Shown one piece after another: positions 8,256 to 19,770 of a stretch of 64,000 bases of DNA (position 1 is its first letter; the number at the start of each line of letters is the position of its first letter). The notes below the pieces were generated by a model that did not search any database, was not told where the DNA came from, and saw nothing but the letters and a program-made list of their open reading frames with translations. Made by a program: the position numbers and the translations under genes. Source of the DNA: Plantibacter sp050587525 (GTDB lineage Bacteria > Actinomycetota > Actinomycetes > Actinomycetales > Microbacteriaceae); contig NZ_JBOBFT010000005.1 in the NCBI RefSeq assembly GCF_050587525.1, positions 62,001-126,000 of the forward strand. The letters are read 5' to 3'.

Positions 8256-9433
8256 TTATCGCTCGTCGTCGGAAGCTGTGGAGTCCCCCTCTCCGGACGG
8301 TGCATGGGCTGTTCCGGTGCGTCGGACGGGACCCAGGGTGTTGGGCCTCCGGCTGACGCTGGCTCGTTCGGCTTCGCGTGCTTCGCGTCGGCCGGTGGCT
8401 TCCTCGTCGTCGGCGTAGACCCAGCAGCGGGTCCAGTGGCCGTTCTCGAGGTCGAAGACGGGCGGGCGCTCTTCCGTGCAGCGCTCCATCGCGAGCGGGC
8501 AGCGCGGGTGGAACCGGCAGCCGCTCGGCGGGTTGATGAGGCTCGGCGGCTGTCCGATGTCGCGGATGCGCGGATCCTCCGGCGCGCGGGACGGGTCGGG
8601 GGCCGAGTCGATGAGGAGCTGCGTGTACGGGTGCGCCGCGCGCTGGGTGACGTCCTCGGACGGGCCGCCTTCGATGAGCTCTCCCGCGTACATGACGGCC
8701 GTGTCGCTCGCGAAGTACCGTGCCGATGCGATGTCGTGCGTCACGTAGAGGAGCGCGACGTCGCGTTCCACGGTCAGCTTCTTGAGGAGGTTGAGGATGC
8801 CGAGGCGGATCGAGACGTCGAGGCTCGAGACGGGTTCGTCGGCGAGGAAGACGTCCGGGCTCGCGGCGAGCGCCCTCGCGATCGAGGAGCGCTGCAGCTG
8901 ACCGCCGGAGAGTTCGTGCGGGTACTTCTCCGAGTACTGCGTCGACGGCACGAGGTTCACCTGGGTGAGCAGTTCGTCGATGAGCGCGTCCTGCGCCGGC
9001 CCCTTCGCTTTCGGGTGGTGGATCGCGGTCGCCCGCTGCAGGTGCCGTTTGATCGTGATGACCGGGTTGAAGGAGCCGAACGGGTCCTGCAGGATGAGCT
9101 GCACGCGGCTGACGTACTGGCGGAACGCCCTGCCCCGTGTCGCGACGACACGTTTCCCGGCGAGCCGGATCTCCCCGCTCGTGAGCGGATAGAGCTGGGC
9201 GAGGAGGCGGGCGAGCGTCGACTTGCCGGACCCGGACTCCCCCACGAGCGCCGTGATGTGTCCGCGGTAGAGGGAGATCGTGACGTCGTCGACGGCGTGG
9301 ACGACCTTCCCGCCCTTCCGGGAGAACATCGATCCGCGCGCCGGGAAGTGCTTCGTGACCCCGATCGCTTCGAGGACGGGCTCGCGGGCCGCGCGTTCGT
9401 CCGCTCCGCTTCGCCGCTGCATCGTGGTGTCGG

Positions 9434-9437
<4 letters not shown>
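8256..9437 (-). CDS. ABC transporter ATP-binding protein, OppF/DppF-like
   Basis: This 393-residue ATPase has Walker A GESGSGKST (near residues 66-74), signature LSGGQ and Walker B LADEPVSSLD. It ends with the OppF-type C-terminal region (NPPSGCRFHPRCPLAMERC), whose cysteines can hold an Fe-S cluster in relatives. It drives import together with the fused permease-ATPase. The ATG at 9437 overlaps the fusion gene's TGA by four bases. The last 40 residues are a low-complexity Arg/Ser tail beyond the usual family end. It is predicted to sit on the cytoplasmic face of the membrane complex. Confidence 0.93.
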
Positions 9438-11503
<2,066 letters not shown>

Positions 11504-12481
11504 CTAGCTCTCCTGCCTGGTGCGTGGGTCGAGGAACACGTAGGCGATGTCCGCCAGCATGTTCGCGACGAGGACGGTGATCGTGATCGCGAGGAAGATC
11601 GCCTGCATGAGCGGATAGTCCTGCGCTGTCGCCGCTCTGAAGAGGACGGACCCGATGCCCGGGTAGTTGAAGACGATCTCGGTGACGATCGAGCCGCCGA
11701 CGACGAAACCGAGCGACATCGCGAAGCTCGAGAACGACGGCAGCATGGCGTTGCGGGCCGCGTAGGTGAACATCACCCGGCGCTTCGAGAGGCCCTTCGC
11801 CTCGGCGAGGCGCACGTAGTCCTCGCTGAGCGTCGTCACCATCATGTTGCGCATGCCGATGAGCCAGCCGCCGATCGAGGCGACGACGATCGTGAACGCG
11901 GGGAGGATCGCGTAGTAGACGGCGCTGCTGATGAAGCCCCAGTTGAACCCGACGGTCTCGGAGAGCGAGTAGCCGCCGGAGAGCGGGAACCATTTGAGCA
12001 CGATCGCGAAGAACAGCACGATGATGATCGCGAACCAGAAGTACGGGATCGAGGAGATGAACGTCGTGATCGGGATGAGCGAGTCGAGCCAGGTTCCCCG
12101 CTTCCAGCCCACGATCATGCCGAGCGTCGTTCCGATCAGGAAGCCGAGGATCGTGCACAGCGTGATGAGGACGAGGGTCCAGCCGATGCTCGACCCCACC
12201 ACATCGGCGACGGGCGTCGGGTAGTAGGCGTAGGAGATGCCGAGGTTGCCGCTGAAGGTGTTCCGCCAGAAGTCGAGGTACTGGTCCCACAGGGACGTGT
12301 CCTTCTGGCCGAACAGCACTCGCAGCGCTTCGATGGCCTCGGGGCTCAGCTTGCCTCGGAACTTCTGGATGAGGCTCTCGACGGGATCCCCCGGCATGAT
12401 GCGCGGGAGGAGGAAGTTGAGGCTGATCGCCGCCCACGCGGTGACGATGTAGAAGAGCCCGCGTCTCAGCAGGATGCGCAT
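11504..12481 (-). CDS. ABC transporter permease, DppB-like
   Basis: This 325-residue inner-membrane permease begins MRILLRRGLFYIVTAW with the first membrane helix, and about six helices can be traced. The region FLLPRIMPGDPVE after helix 1 is the family's typical outside segment. The EAA loop reads YVRLAEAKGLSKRRVMFTYAARN. It pairs with the permease half of the fusion protein to form the import channel. The ATG at 12481 is chosen because the longer frame has no membrane signal and overlaps the ThuA gene region. Its stop abuts the fusion gene start without a gap. Confidence 0.93.
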   Translation of the reverse strand: MRILLRRGLFYIVTAWAAISLNFLLPRIMPGDPVESLIQKFRGKLSPEAIEALRVLFGQKDTSLWDQYLDFWRNTFSGNLGISYAYYPTPVADVVGSSIGWTLVLITLCTILGFLIGTTLGMIVGWKRGTWLDSLIPITTFISSIPYFWFAIIIVLFFAIVLKWFPLSGGYSLSETVGFNWGFISSAVYYAILPAFTIVVASIGGWLIGMRNMMVTTLSEDYVRLAEAKGLSKRRVMFTYAARNAMLPSFSSFAMSLGFVVGGSIVTEIVFNYPGIGSVLFRAATAQDYPLMQAIFLAITITVLVANMLADIAYVFLDPRTRQES

Positions 12482-12551
12482 CGGCCGGTCCTCTCGTGGT
12501 GTCGTTCGCCGGAGGTCGCTCTCGCGCCTCCGACCGGTTGGTGGGTCGTCG

Positions 12552-13286
12552 TCATTCGGAGTCGTCCTTCCGGCCTGCCCAGCTGATGGCGCGCGCGAGG
12601 AGCCGTCTGACCGACGGGTCGTCCCACACGCGCATGTCGTGTCCGAGCTGCACGTAGCAGACCCGTCCAGCACCCGACTCCCGCACGTGGACGAGCGGTT
12701 CTGTGCCGAGGCCGTCACCGTCTCCCGTCTCACGCCACGCGATGACGTCCGGCCGAGGAACGGAGCCGGCGAGCTCGAGTGCGTAGTGTTCGTGGCCGAT
12801 CTCGAACGGGTCGATGCCTGCCGTGATCGGGTGGTCCGGATCGAGGTGCACCGTGAATCGGCTCTCGTGCGGCTGCGGGCCGTGGGAGGCGTACCGGCTG
12901 CCGATGAGGCCGAACGCGGTCCGGTACTCCTCCGCCACCGCACCGTCCTCGGTCTGGCCGAAGACGTTCGAGGCGTGGATCGCGACGAGGCCGGTGCCCC
13001 CGCGGACGAGCTCGTCGAGGCCTTCCTGTTGTTCCGCCGTGAACTCGCCCATCGCCGTGTAGAGGACGACGACGCGTTGGGTCGGCCGGGCGATGGAGTT
13101 CGCGGCGAAACGGGCCATGCCCATGCCGACGCTCGCGACGAAGCCGGTCTCGATCGCGATCTCCTGCAGTTCGAGCGAGGCGGAGAAGAGATCCTCGTAG
13201 ACGTCGTCGCCCGTGATCACGATGAGCGCGCCGTCCACGGACGGCGTCGTCCGGGTCGCTGCTGCAGGCCCTGTCCCGATCGCCAT
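12552..13286 (-). CDS. ThuA-like domain protein
   Basis: This is a 244-residue ThuA-family protein, a paralogue of the one at 5741-6406. It shows the same order of motifs: VITGDDVYEDLFSAS, VVVLYTAMGEFTAEQQEGL, GLVAIHASNVFG and the C-terminal VCYVQLGHDMRVWDDP. It begins with about 18 extra polar residues. TGATG joins its start to the end of the oxidoreductase gene upstream, so the pair is coupled like the thuA-thuB arrangement of rhizobia, where the proteins act on 3-keto disaccharides. The function here is inferred from family and context. Confidence 0.87.
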   Translation of the reverse strand: MAIGTGPAAATRTTPSVDGALIVITGDDVYEDLFSASLELQEIAIETGFVASVGMGMARFAANSIARPTQRVVVLYTAMGEFTAEQQEGLDELVRGGTGLVAIHASNVFGQTEDGAVAEEYRTAFGLIGSRYASHGPQPHESRFTVHLDPDHPITAGIDPFEIGHEHYALELAGSVPRPDVIAWRETGDGDGLGTEPLVHVRESGAGRVCYVQLGHDMRVWDDPSVRRLLARAISWAGRKDDSE

Positions 13287-14365
13287 CAGTAGGTCGCCCG
13301 CTGTTCGCCGACGGGCTGCCAGAAGCCTCGTTCGAGCCCGTCCAGCAGTGCGTTGTCCGTTGCGGTGAGCGGCAGGTGGACACGACTCCTGGAGCGACTG
13401 CTCTCGTAGCTCGCGAAGATCAGTTCGGCGCCGGCGAGGCCGCGACGGCTCGACAGGGCGGGTTCGGTCCCCTGCTCGAGCGATTCGACGAGGTCGGCGA
13501 TGGCTGCCGCCGTGCACGCGATGATCGCCGGATCGACGCCGCGGTCCCACGTCGTGAAATCGGTTTCAAAGGGTGTGTCGAAAACGATCCCGGTGTCGGC
13601 GAAGCGGTCCACCCGGCACGATTCCCCCCGCGAGACGAGCCGTCCACGAGTTCCCTGGACGATGAGCCCGAGCTCGTTCTCCAGGTTGAGCACGGGCGTC
13701 TGCGGCTCCCGTCCCGTGGCGACGATCGCCTGTACGCCGGACTCCCACTTCACCTGCGTGAGCGAGGAGGTCTCGGCGAACGCGCCGTAGACGAATCGGT
13801 TCACGGTCACGTCGACCTGCGCCATGACCCAGGCGGGCGGAGCGTCGCCCAGGTAGAAGAGGATGAGGTCGAGGATGTGGGTGCCCCAGTCGGGCAGGTT
13901 CGGGCAGTAGCCCTCGATGCTCACGATGTCGCCGATCGCTCCCGCGTCCAGCTGCTCCTTCGCGAAACGGTGGACGGGCTCGAACCGACGCTGGAGGTTG
14001 AAGGTCAGCTGCACACCGGCGCGGGTGCAGCGGTCGTGCATCTCGAGCGCGTCGGCATAGGAGAGGGCGATGGGTTTCTCGCAGTGGATCGCCCGCACAC
14101 CGTTCGCGATCGCCGCCTCGACGATCGCGAGGTGACTCGCGGGCGGCGTACAGATGCTGAGCAGCTCCGGGCGCTCTGCCTCGAGGAGCGTCAGGGCGTC
14201 ATCGTAGATCCGCGGCACGTCGAGCTCCGAGGCGAGCGCTGCGGCGGCTTCGCGCACTGGATCGGCGACGGCGGCGAGAGTCACACCGGGAACGCTCCGA
14301 TAGCCGAGCGCATGCACTCGTCCTTGCGAGCCCGCCGCGATGACGGCTGCCGTGGTCGAAACCAT
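13286..14365 (-). CDS. Gfo/Idh/MocA family oxidoreductase
   Basis: This 359-residue oxidoreductase is preceded by a strong ribosome-binding site (AAAGGAG) eight bases from the ATG at 14365, which decides the start over a longer upstream reading. The N-terminal Rossmann strand is VIAAGSQGRVHALG. CEKPIALS carries the EKP motif and catalytic lysine, and DWGTHILDL the probable catalytic His. It heads the ThuA-transporter operon and overlaps the ThuA start by one base (TGATG). Operator copy 3 lies 45-55 bp upstream. It likely oxidises a sugar with NAD(P), but the substrate is unknown. Confidence 0.9.
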   Translation of the reverse strand: MVSTTAAVIAAGSQGRVHALGYRSVPGVTLAAVADPVREAAAALASELDVPRIYDDALTLLEAERPELLSICTPPASHLAIVEAAIANGVRAIHCEKPIALSYADALEMHDRCTRAGVQLTFNLQRRFEPVHRFAKEQLDAGAIGDIVSIEGYCPNLPDWGTHILDLILFYLGDAPPAWVMAQVDVTVNRFVYGAFAETSSLTQVKWESGVQAIVATGREPQTPVLNLENELGLIVQGTRGRLVSRGESCRVDRFADTGIVFDTPFETDFTTWDRGVDPAIIACTAAAIADLVESLEQGTEPALSSRRGLAGAELIFASYESSRSRSRVHLPLTATDNALLDGLERGFWQPVGEQRATY

Positions 14366-14684
14366 GGTGCTTCTCCTTTGAGCAGTGCGAGTCTTACCTG
14401 GATGTAAACCAACTAGATACCACTTGACGCCAGTGTAAGACGGTCGCTTCGTGCACAGCAAGCAAATTTCGGAACGAAATCTGATGTTCACACCCAGAAC
14501 CCGCTGTCACACACCGGAAATCCCGCGCTACCGCGGGACATAGAGCGCTTGACGAACAAAAGATGTACGCCCAAAGGAAAAGCCACTATGTACCACAGAG
14601 GGACCAACGAGGTACGCTGTCGCCATCGATCAGCACCACCATCGATCAACACCACCACCCCGCTCACCCCGTCAGGAGTCCTCC
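14366..14684. promoter_or_regulatory. Divergent intergenic region between the transport operon and the dehydrogenase gene
   Basis: This 319-bp gap holds regulatory signals and no convincing gene. It contains operator copy 3 (14410-14420), a perfect inverted repeat ATTTCG-GAA-CGAAAT at 14466-14480, and a hairpin with stem TCCCGCG/CGCGGGA at 14521-14538. A TTGACG (14549-14554) may be a -35 element for the rightward gene, although I see no convincing -10 at proper spacing. The region is clearly richer in A+T than its flanks. Confidence 0.6.
14410..14420. promoter_or_regulatory. Candidate GntR-family operator, copy 3
   Basis: CAACTAGATAC matches copy 2 exactly (in reverse complement) and copy 1 with two changes. 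It lies 45-55 bp upstream of the transport operon and between the two divergent genes, and is followed at once by CACTTG, extending the HutC-like half-site AAGTGGTATC on the other strand. Confidence 0.5.
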
Positions 14685-15629
14685 GTGCGCATCAGCCGAG
14701 TCACCGGTCCCCGCCGTTCCGAAATCGTCGAACTGCCCGACCCGGTGCCCGGCGTCGCCCAGGTGCTCGTCGACGTCCTCGCGAGCGGCGTGTGCACCTC
14801 CGACATCAGCCCGTGGCTCGGGCAGGGCACACCGGAAGAGCCCATCTCCCTCGGCCACGAGATCGTCGGCCGTGTCATCGGCGCGGGGAACCACGCGGGA
14901 CGCTGGAGGGTCGGCGATGTCGTCACGGGTCTCGGCGACCGCGGATTCGCGACCCGCGCCGTGATGGACGCCAACGCGATCCTTCCGGTGCCTGCCGGCA
15001 TCGCTCCGGAACACGCGATCGGCGAGCCCATCGCCGACCTCTACGAAGCGCTCTCCCGAACGAGCGCCAGGGCCGGCAGCCGGATCGCCGTCGTCGGCCT
15101 CGGCTTCATGGGGCTCGGCCTCGTCCAGCTCGCGAAGGTCCTCGCCCCCGCCGCACTCATCGGCGTCGATCCGCGCCCCGCGGCACGGGAGCGGGCGCTC
15201 GCCCTCGGCGCATCGGCCGCGTACCACCCCGACGAGCTGCCTGCGGAACTGACTCAGGCGCCCACGACGGGTCCGGAGGGGCGCATCGACGTCGTCCTCG
15301 AAGCGGCCGGCGCGACGAGCGCCCTCGGGGTGGCGTCATCGCTCGTCCGGCCCTTCGGCGAAGTGTGCGTCGTCGGCTACCACCACACGGGCGACGCGAT
15401 GATGGACATGGAGCTCTGGTACAAGGCCGCGACCGTCATCAACGGCTTCTGCCCCGACCGCACGAGGCTCGTCGAAGCGATGTCCGGCGCGATCGACCTC
15501 ATCGCATCACGCCGGTTCAGCTACGAGCCGCTCATCACGCACCGCTTCGGCCTCGACGGCGTCGATTCGGCCTACGAACTGATGACGGCGCGCGACGCGT
15601 CCTACGTGAAGGGCGTCGTCATCCCCTGA
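14685..15629 (+). CDS. Zinc-dependent alcohol dehydrogenase-like protein (MDR superfamily)
   Basis: This 314-residue medium-chain dehydrogenase starts at GTG 14685, eight bases after CAGGAG. The catalytic zinc Cys lies in GVCTSD and is followed by LGHEIVG. The Rossmann motif is VVGLGFMGLGLVQLAK. The four-Cys structural zinc lobe of many alcohol dehydrogenases is absent, which accounts for the short length. It is transcribed divergently from the sugar operon and shares its operator region, so it probably belongs to the same pathway and oxidises a sugar or polyol. Genes downstream on the other strand are unrelated housekeeping genes. Confidence 0.88.
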   Translation: MRISRVTGPRRSEIVELPDPVPGVAQVLVDVLASGVCTSDISPWLGQGTPEEPISLGHEIVGRVIGAGNHAGRWRVGDVVTGLGDRGFATRAVMDANAILPVPAGIAPEHAIGEPIADLYEALSRTSARAGSRIAVVGLGFMGLGLVQLAKVLAPAALIGVDPRPAARERALALGASAAYHPDELPAELTQAPTTGPEGRIDVVLEAAGATSALGVASSLVRPFGEVCVVGYHHTGDAMMDMELWYKAATVINGFCPDRTRLVEAMSGAIDLIASRRFSYEPLITHRFGLDGVDSAYELMTARDASYVKGVVIP

Positions 15630-15637
15630 TCGTGCGC

Positions 15638-16261
15638 CTAGCGACCGGCCATGGTCTGGAAGTACGCCGCGACCGCCGGGTCGGCGAGCATCGCGATCAT
15701 GAGGCAGCCGAGCACCACGATGTTGGCGACGACACCCGCGACGAGCGGGATCCAGAACGTGGTGCGTCCGGCACGCAACGACTTGGTCGACAACCACAGG
15801 GTGACGATCCAGAGGACCACCTGCGCCATGAGCGCGATGATGCCGAGCATCTGTGCGAGTGCGTCCGAGGAGTAGCCGGTGATGCCGAGCTGCACGAACG
15901 CGGGGCGGAGGGCGCCGGGCAGGTCCACGAGCATCGGCAGGGTGATGACGATGTTGAAGATGCCGATGCCGAGGAGCACGAACGTCGCCGTGCGGTCGCC
16001 AGAAGCGGGTCCTCTGCCCGCCGCGGGAACGGCCGGGTCGAGGTTCACGGGGTGCGCGGGGCCGGTCGGCGCCGGCGCTCGTTCAGGTGCGCGTTCCGGA
16101 ACGGCGTCGTGCGTCCGATGATCCGTCAGCGGGACGACGGGGGCGACGCCCAGTTCCTCTGCGCGCTGGTGATCGATGGGTTCGCGGATCGACGCCCGCT
16201 GTTCCTCGGGCGTTGCGTACTCACCGAACTGCGGACGTGCTGGGCGGGTGGAGTCGGTCAT
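15638..16261 (-). CDS. Membrane protein, DUF6264-like
   Basis: This 207-residue protein has a polar, Pro/Ala-rich N-terminal half and four hydrophobic segments from about residue 88 (FVLLGIGIFNIVITLPM, MLGIIALMAQVVLWIVTLW and two in the C-terminal half). The opening RPQFGEYATPEEQRA is characteristic of actinobacterial proteins that I recall as DUF6264; I could not check this. The ATG overlaps the ispH stop by four bases, so the two are co-transcribed. The function is unknown. Confidence 0.75.
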   Translation of the reverse strand: MTDSTRPARPQFGEYATPEEQRASIREPIDHQRAEELGVAPVVPLTDHRTHDAVPERAPERAPAPTGPAHPVNLDPAVPAAGRGPASGDRTATFVLLGIGIFNIVITLPMLVDLPGALRPAFVQLGITGYSSDALAQMLGIIALMAQVVLWIVTLWLSTKSLRAGRTTFWIPLVAGVVANIVVLGCLMIAMLADPAVAAYFQTMAGR

Positions 16262-17331
16262 GATCGGTTCCGGCCGCCGAGCGCCCGGTCGTCCTGCTTC
16301 CCTTTGAGGTCTTTGCGAAGCTCCTTCGGCAGCGAGAACACGAGGTCCTCCTCCGCCGTCTTGACCTCGTGAACGGTGCCGTACCCGGCGCCTGCGAGGT
16401 CGTCGAGCACCTCTTGCACGAGCACCTCAGGCACGGAGGCCCCGCTCGTGACGCCGACGGTCGCGACGCCGTCCAGCCATTCCTGCTTGACCTCGCTCGC
16501 GTAGTCGACCCGGTAGGCGGCCTTGGCGCCGTACTCGAGGGCGACCTCGACGAGGCGGACCGAGTTCGAGGAGTTCGCCGAACCGACCACGATCACGAGA
16601 TCGGCGTCCTGAGCGACCTTCTTGATGGCCACCTGACGGTTCTGGGTGGCGTAGCAGATGTCGTCGCTCGGCGGATCCTGGAGCTTCGGGAACCGTTCGC
16701 GCAGTCGGCGGACCGTCTCCATCGTCTCGTCGACGGACAGCGTCGTCTGCGACAGCCAGACGACCTTCTCGGGGTCCTTGACCTCGAGCGTTGCGACGGC
16801 GTCCGGGCTGTTCACGATCGTGACGTGCTCGGGGGCCTCGCCAGCGGTTCCCTCGACCTCTTCGTGACCTTCGTGGCCGATGAGGAGGATCTCGAAGTCG
16901 TCGCGGGCGAAGCGCACGGCTTCGCGGTGGACTTTGGTGACGAGCGGGCAAGTCGCGTCGATGGCCTGGAGTCCGCGGTCCGCGGCGGCGTTGACCACGG
17001 CCGGCGAGACGCCGTGCGCGCTGAACACGATGTGGGCGCCGGTCGGCACCTCGTCGACCTCGTCGACGAAGATCGCGCCCTGGGCTTCCAGCTCGCTCAC
17101 GACGTGGATGTTGTGCACGATCTGCTTCCGCACGTACACGGGGGCGCCGTAGTGCTCGATGGCCTTCTCGACGGCGATGACGGCGCGGTCGACGCCGGCG
17201 CAGTAGCCGCGCGGGGCGGCGAGCAGCACCCGTTTCTCACCCGCCACGGGGTTGTTGGCCAGTCGACCGACGACCCGGCGGAGGCGGGGCATCCCGAGTC
17301 CGACGGCGGTGGCTTCACGCAGATCTGTCAC
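16258..17331 (-). CDS. ispH: 4-hydroxy-3-methylbut-2-enyl diphosphate reductase
   Basis: IspH catalyses the last step of the MEP isoprenoid pathway, making IPP and DMAPP. The 357-residue product has the three Fe-S cluster cysteines at positions 44 (APRGYCAGVDRA), 128 (DATCPLV) and 226 (DDICYATQNRQ), plus SANSSNS for substrate phosphate binding. It starts with GTG at 17331. TAGAAT eight bases upstream of the GTG looks like a -10 box and suggests a leaderless or nearly leaderless mRNA. It is longer at the N-terminus than E. coli IspH by about 30 residues, as in other actinobacteria. It is divergent from xseA. Confidence 0.96.
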   Translation of the reverse strand: MTDLREATAVGLGMPRLRRVVGRLANNPVAGEKRVLLAAPRGYCAGVDRAVIAVEKAIEHYGAPVYVRKQIVHNIHVVSELEAQGAIFVDEVDEVPTGAHIVFSAHGVSPAVVNAAADRGLQAIDATCPLVTKVHREAVRFARDDFEILLIGHEGHEEVEGTAGEAPEHVTIVNSPDAVATLEVKDPEKVVWLSQTTLSVDETMETVRRLRERFPKLQDPPSDDICYATQNRQVAIKKVAQDADLVIVVGSANSSNSVRLVEVALEYGAKAAYRVDYASEVKQEWLDGVATVGVTSGASVPEVLVQEVLDDLAGAGYGTVHEVKTAEEDLVFSLPKELRKDLKGKQDDRALGGRNRS

Positions 17332-17569
17332 ACCTTGATTCTACGCGGCTGGTACCGACTCACTCCCTCCGGGCTCCCAGACTCGGGATCCGTCGCCCCG
17401 GGTCCATGGCTCCGGAGCTGTGGAGAGCCTCCGACCGTCAGCGGTGGCGGGTAGGCTGGAAGGGCCGAATCCGGCACAGAACCGCCCGCCCCGGTCATTC
17501 GAGCCAGCGGAGCAGGCAAGCCCGGAAGACAGCCCAGCCACCAGCCACCCGCAAGCCCAGAGGAGCACC

Positions 17570-18823
17570 GTGACCGACGCCCCGCCGAGTGCCGAAGCCC
17601 CGTGGCCGGTCTCGCAGCTCGGCACGAAGCTGCGCGACTACATCGACCGCCTCGGATCGGTGTGGGTCGAGGGCGAGATCACCCAGTGGGGCGCTTCCGG
17701 CGGCAACGTCTACGGCAAGCTCAAGGACGTCGACGTCGATGCGACGGTCGGGTTCACCGTCTGGTCGTCCGTTCGGGCGAAGATCCCGGCGGACCTCAAG
17801 CAGGGCGACCGCGTCGTCGCCCTCGTGAAGCCCAACTACTGGCTCAAGGGCGGCACGCTCACCATGCAGGTGCTCGCCATGAAGCACGTCGGTCTCGGCG
17901 ACCTCCTCGAACGGCTCGAACGACTCCGCAAGCAATTGGCGTCCGAAGGGCTCTTCGATGCGGCGCGCAAACGCCGGCTCCCCTTCCTGCCCAATTGCGT
18001 CGGCCTCGTCACCGGCAAGGACTCCGATGCGGAGAAGGACGTCCTCCGGAACGCGCAGCTCCGGTGGCCCTCTGTGCAGTTCCGTGTCGTGCACTCCGCC
18101 GTCCAGGGCGACCGCACGGTTCCAGAGGTCGTCTCGGCGATCCAGACGCTCGACGCGGACCCCGAGGTCGACGTCATCATCGTCGCCCGCGGCGGCGGCG
18201 ACTTCCAGAATCTCCTCGGCTTCAGCGACGAGCGCGTCGTCCGCGCCGCGGCGGCGTGCGAGACCCCGCTCGTGAGCGCCATCGGCCACGAAGCCGATCG
18301 CCCGTTGCTCGACGACGTCGCCGACCTCCGCGCCTCCACCCCGACCGATGCCGCGAAGCGCGTCGTGCCGGACGTCGCGGAGGAGCTCTCCCACGTCCAG
18401 CAGGCGAAGGCCAGACTCTCCTCGCGCGTCTCAACGCTGATCACGCATGAGATCAACAGTCTGACCGCGCTCCGCTCCCGCCCGGTCCTCGCGTACCCGG
18501 AGTGGATCGTCGACTCTCGCTCCGAGGAGCTCACGCGCACGGTCGCGCGCGGCGCCGAACTGATCGACCGCGCCATCGAACGCGCGGGCCGCGAAGTCTC
18601 CGACCTCCGATCCCAGCTGCGGGCCCTGTCGCCGCAGCGCACGCTCGACCGCGGCTACGCGATCGTGCAGCTCCCGGGCGGAGGCGTCGTCCGCGACGCC
18701 CACGAGGCCCCGGCCGGTGCCGAGCTCCTGCTGACGCTCGCCGTCGGCACGCTCGGGGCGTCCTCCACGGGCGCCCGTCCGGAAGACGATCACCGCACCC
18801 CCACCACCGCTGACCACGAATAG
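17570..18823 (+). CDS. xseA: Exodeoxyribonuclease VII large subunit
   Basis: This is a 417-residue protein. The N-terminal OB fold (about residues 10-105, VWVEGEITQW...VYGKLKDVD) binds single-stranded DNA. The catalytic domain contains GLVTGKDSDAEKD, VDVIIVARGGGDFQNLLGFSDE and SAIGHEADRPLLDDVADLRASTP, which carry the active-site residues. A coiled-coil region follows that binds the small subunits. The GTG at 17570 is chosen for its GAGGAG ribosome site and family length over an upstream in-frame ATG. With XseB it degrades single-stranded DNA in repair. It is the first gene of a five-gene operon. Confidence 0.95.
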   Translation: MTDAPPSAEAPWPVSQLGTKLRDYIDRLGSVWVEGEITQWGASGGNVYGKLKDVDVDATVGFTVWSSVRAKIPADLKQGDRVVALVKPNYWLKGGTLTMQVLAMKHVGLGDLLERLERLRKQLASEGLFDAARKRRLPFLPNCVGLVTGKDSDAEKDVLRNAQLRWPSVQFRVVHSAVQGDRTVPEVVSAIQTLDADPEVDVIIVARGGGDFQNLLGFSDERVVRAAAACETPLVSAIGHEADRPLLDDVADLRASTPTDAAKRVVPDVAEELSHVQQAKARLSSRVSTLITHEINSLTALRSRPVLAYPEWIVDSRSEELTRTVARGAELIDRAIERAGREVSDLRSQLRALSPQRTLDRGYAIVQLPGGGVVRDAHEAPAGAELLLTLAVGTLGASSTGARPEDDHRTPTTADHE

Positions 18824-18832
18824 GATAGAACC

Positions 18833-19102
18833 ATGGCGACCCCCACCGATGTCTCGGCGCTCAGCTACGAGCAAGCGCGCGACGAACTGGTCCGTGTCGT
18901 CTCCGAACTCGAGCAGGGCTCGTCCACCCTCGAGCAGTCGTTGCAGCTGTGGGAGCGCGGCGAGAGCCTCGCGCAGCGCTGCGAGGACTGGCTCATCGGA
19001 GCGAAGGCTCGCCTCGACGCCGCTCGTGCGGCGCAGACCGGCGGTGGCGCGAGCACTGGCACGGCAAGCACTGCCGGCGATGCAGATTCGGCCACCGCGT
19101 GA
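18833..19102 (+). CDS. xseB: Exodeoxyribonuclease VII small subunit
   Basis: This 89-residue protein fits the XseB family. YEQARDELVRVVSELEQGSSTLEQSLQLWERGESLAQRC is split into two long helices that wrap the large subunit's coiled coil. The C-terminal 25 residues are a Gly/Ala/Thr-rich tail without family similarity. It starts nine bases after the xseA stop and its TGA overlaps the GTG of the next gene, so expression is coupled. Confidence 0.95.
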   Translation: MATPTDVSALSYEQARDELVRVVSELEQGSSTLEQSLQLWERGESLAQRCEDWLIGAKARLDAARAAQTGGGASTGTASTAGDADSATA

Positions 19103-19770
19103 GCGCTGCCAAGGCGCCTCGCGTCGTTGCTGAACTCGGCCGTCCGGAGACCCCGGAGGAGACCGCGGCCCGCAAAGCGGTGAACTCGCGGAACCACCGG
19201 CAGCGCCAGACGGTCAACAACCTCGTGCTGTCCCTCATCGCCACGGTCGCGCTCGTCGTCATCATCGTCCTCGCCGTTCCCCGCGCCCAGGCGCCCGAAC
19301 GCCCCGACATCGATTTCGCGATGCTCGCGGACCAGGCGCAGTCCGGCATCACCGAGCCCTTGCTCGTGCCGGAACTGCCGAAGACCTGGGCGAGCAACTA
19401 CGCCGAGCTCCGGGTGTCGAGCGGCGACAACATCCAGTCGTGGAACATCGGCCTCATCTCACCCGACGACCAGTTCGTCGGCGTGGTCCAGGGCATCGAT
19501 GCGAACGACACCTGGCTCTCCACCCAGCTCGACGGCGCACGCCCGACGGGCACGACCACGATCGACGGCGTCGACTGGATCGTCTACGCCAACGGCAGCG
19601 GGACCGGCAAGGGCAACGTGTCCTACGCGATGTCCACGGTCGCCGGCCCGAGCACCATCGCCGTCTTCGGCACCGCATCAGACAAGACCGTGCAGACCGT
19701 CGCAGGCAGCATCGCCGACGACGTCCGCGCGAACGCAGCCCTCTCCCCCGACACGACGGACGCCCAGTGA
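19099..19770 (+). CDS. DUF4245 family membrane-anchored protein
   Basis: This 223-residue protein has a polar N-terminal region (about 45 residues), one membrane helix (NNLVLSLIATVALVVIIVLAV) and an extracytoplasmic domain with the DUF4245 pattern (LPKTWASNYAELR, VQGIDANDTWLSTQLDG). DUF4245 genes are commonly found next to xse genes in actinobacteria, but their role is unknown. The GTG at 19099 sits in a GTGA overlap with xseB, and its stop overlaps the GTG of the carbonic anhydrase gene. Confidence 0.88.
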   Translation: MSAAKAPRVVAELGRPETPEETAARKAVNSRNHRQRQTVNNLVLSLIATVALVVIIVLAVPRAQAPERPDIDFAMLADQAQSGITEPLLVPELPKTWASNYAELRVSSGDNIQSWNIGLISPDDQFVGVVQGIDANDTWLSTQLDGARPTGTTTIDGVDWIVYANGSGTGKGNVSYAMSTVAGPSTIAVFGTASDKTVQTVAGSIADDVRANAALSPDTTDAQ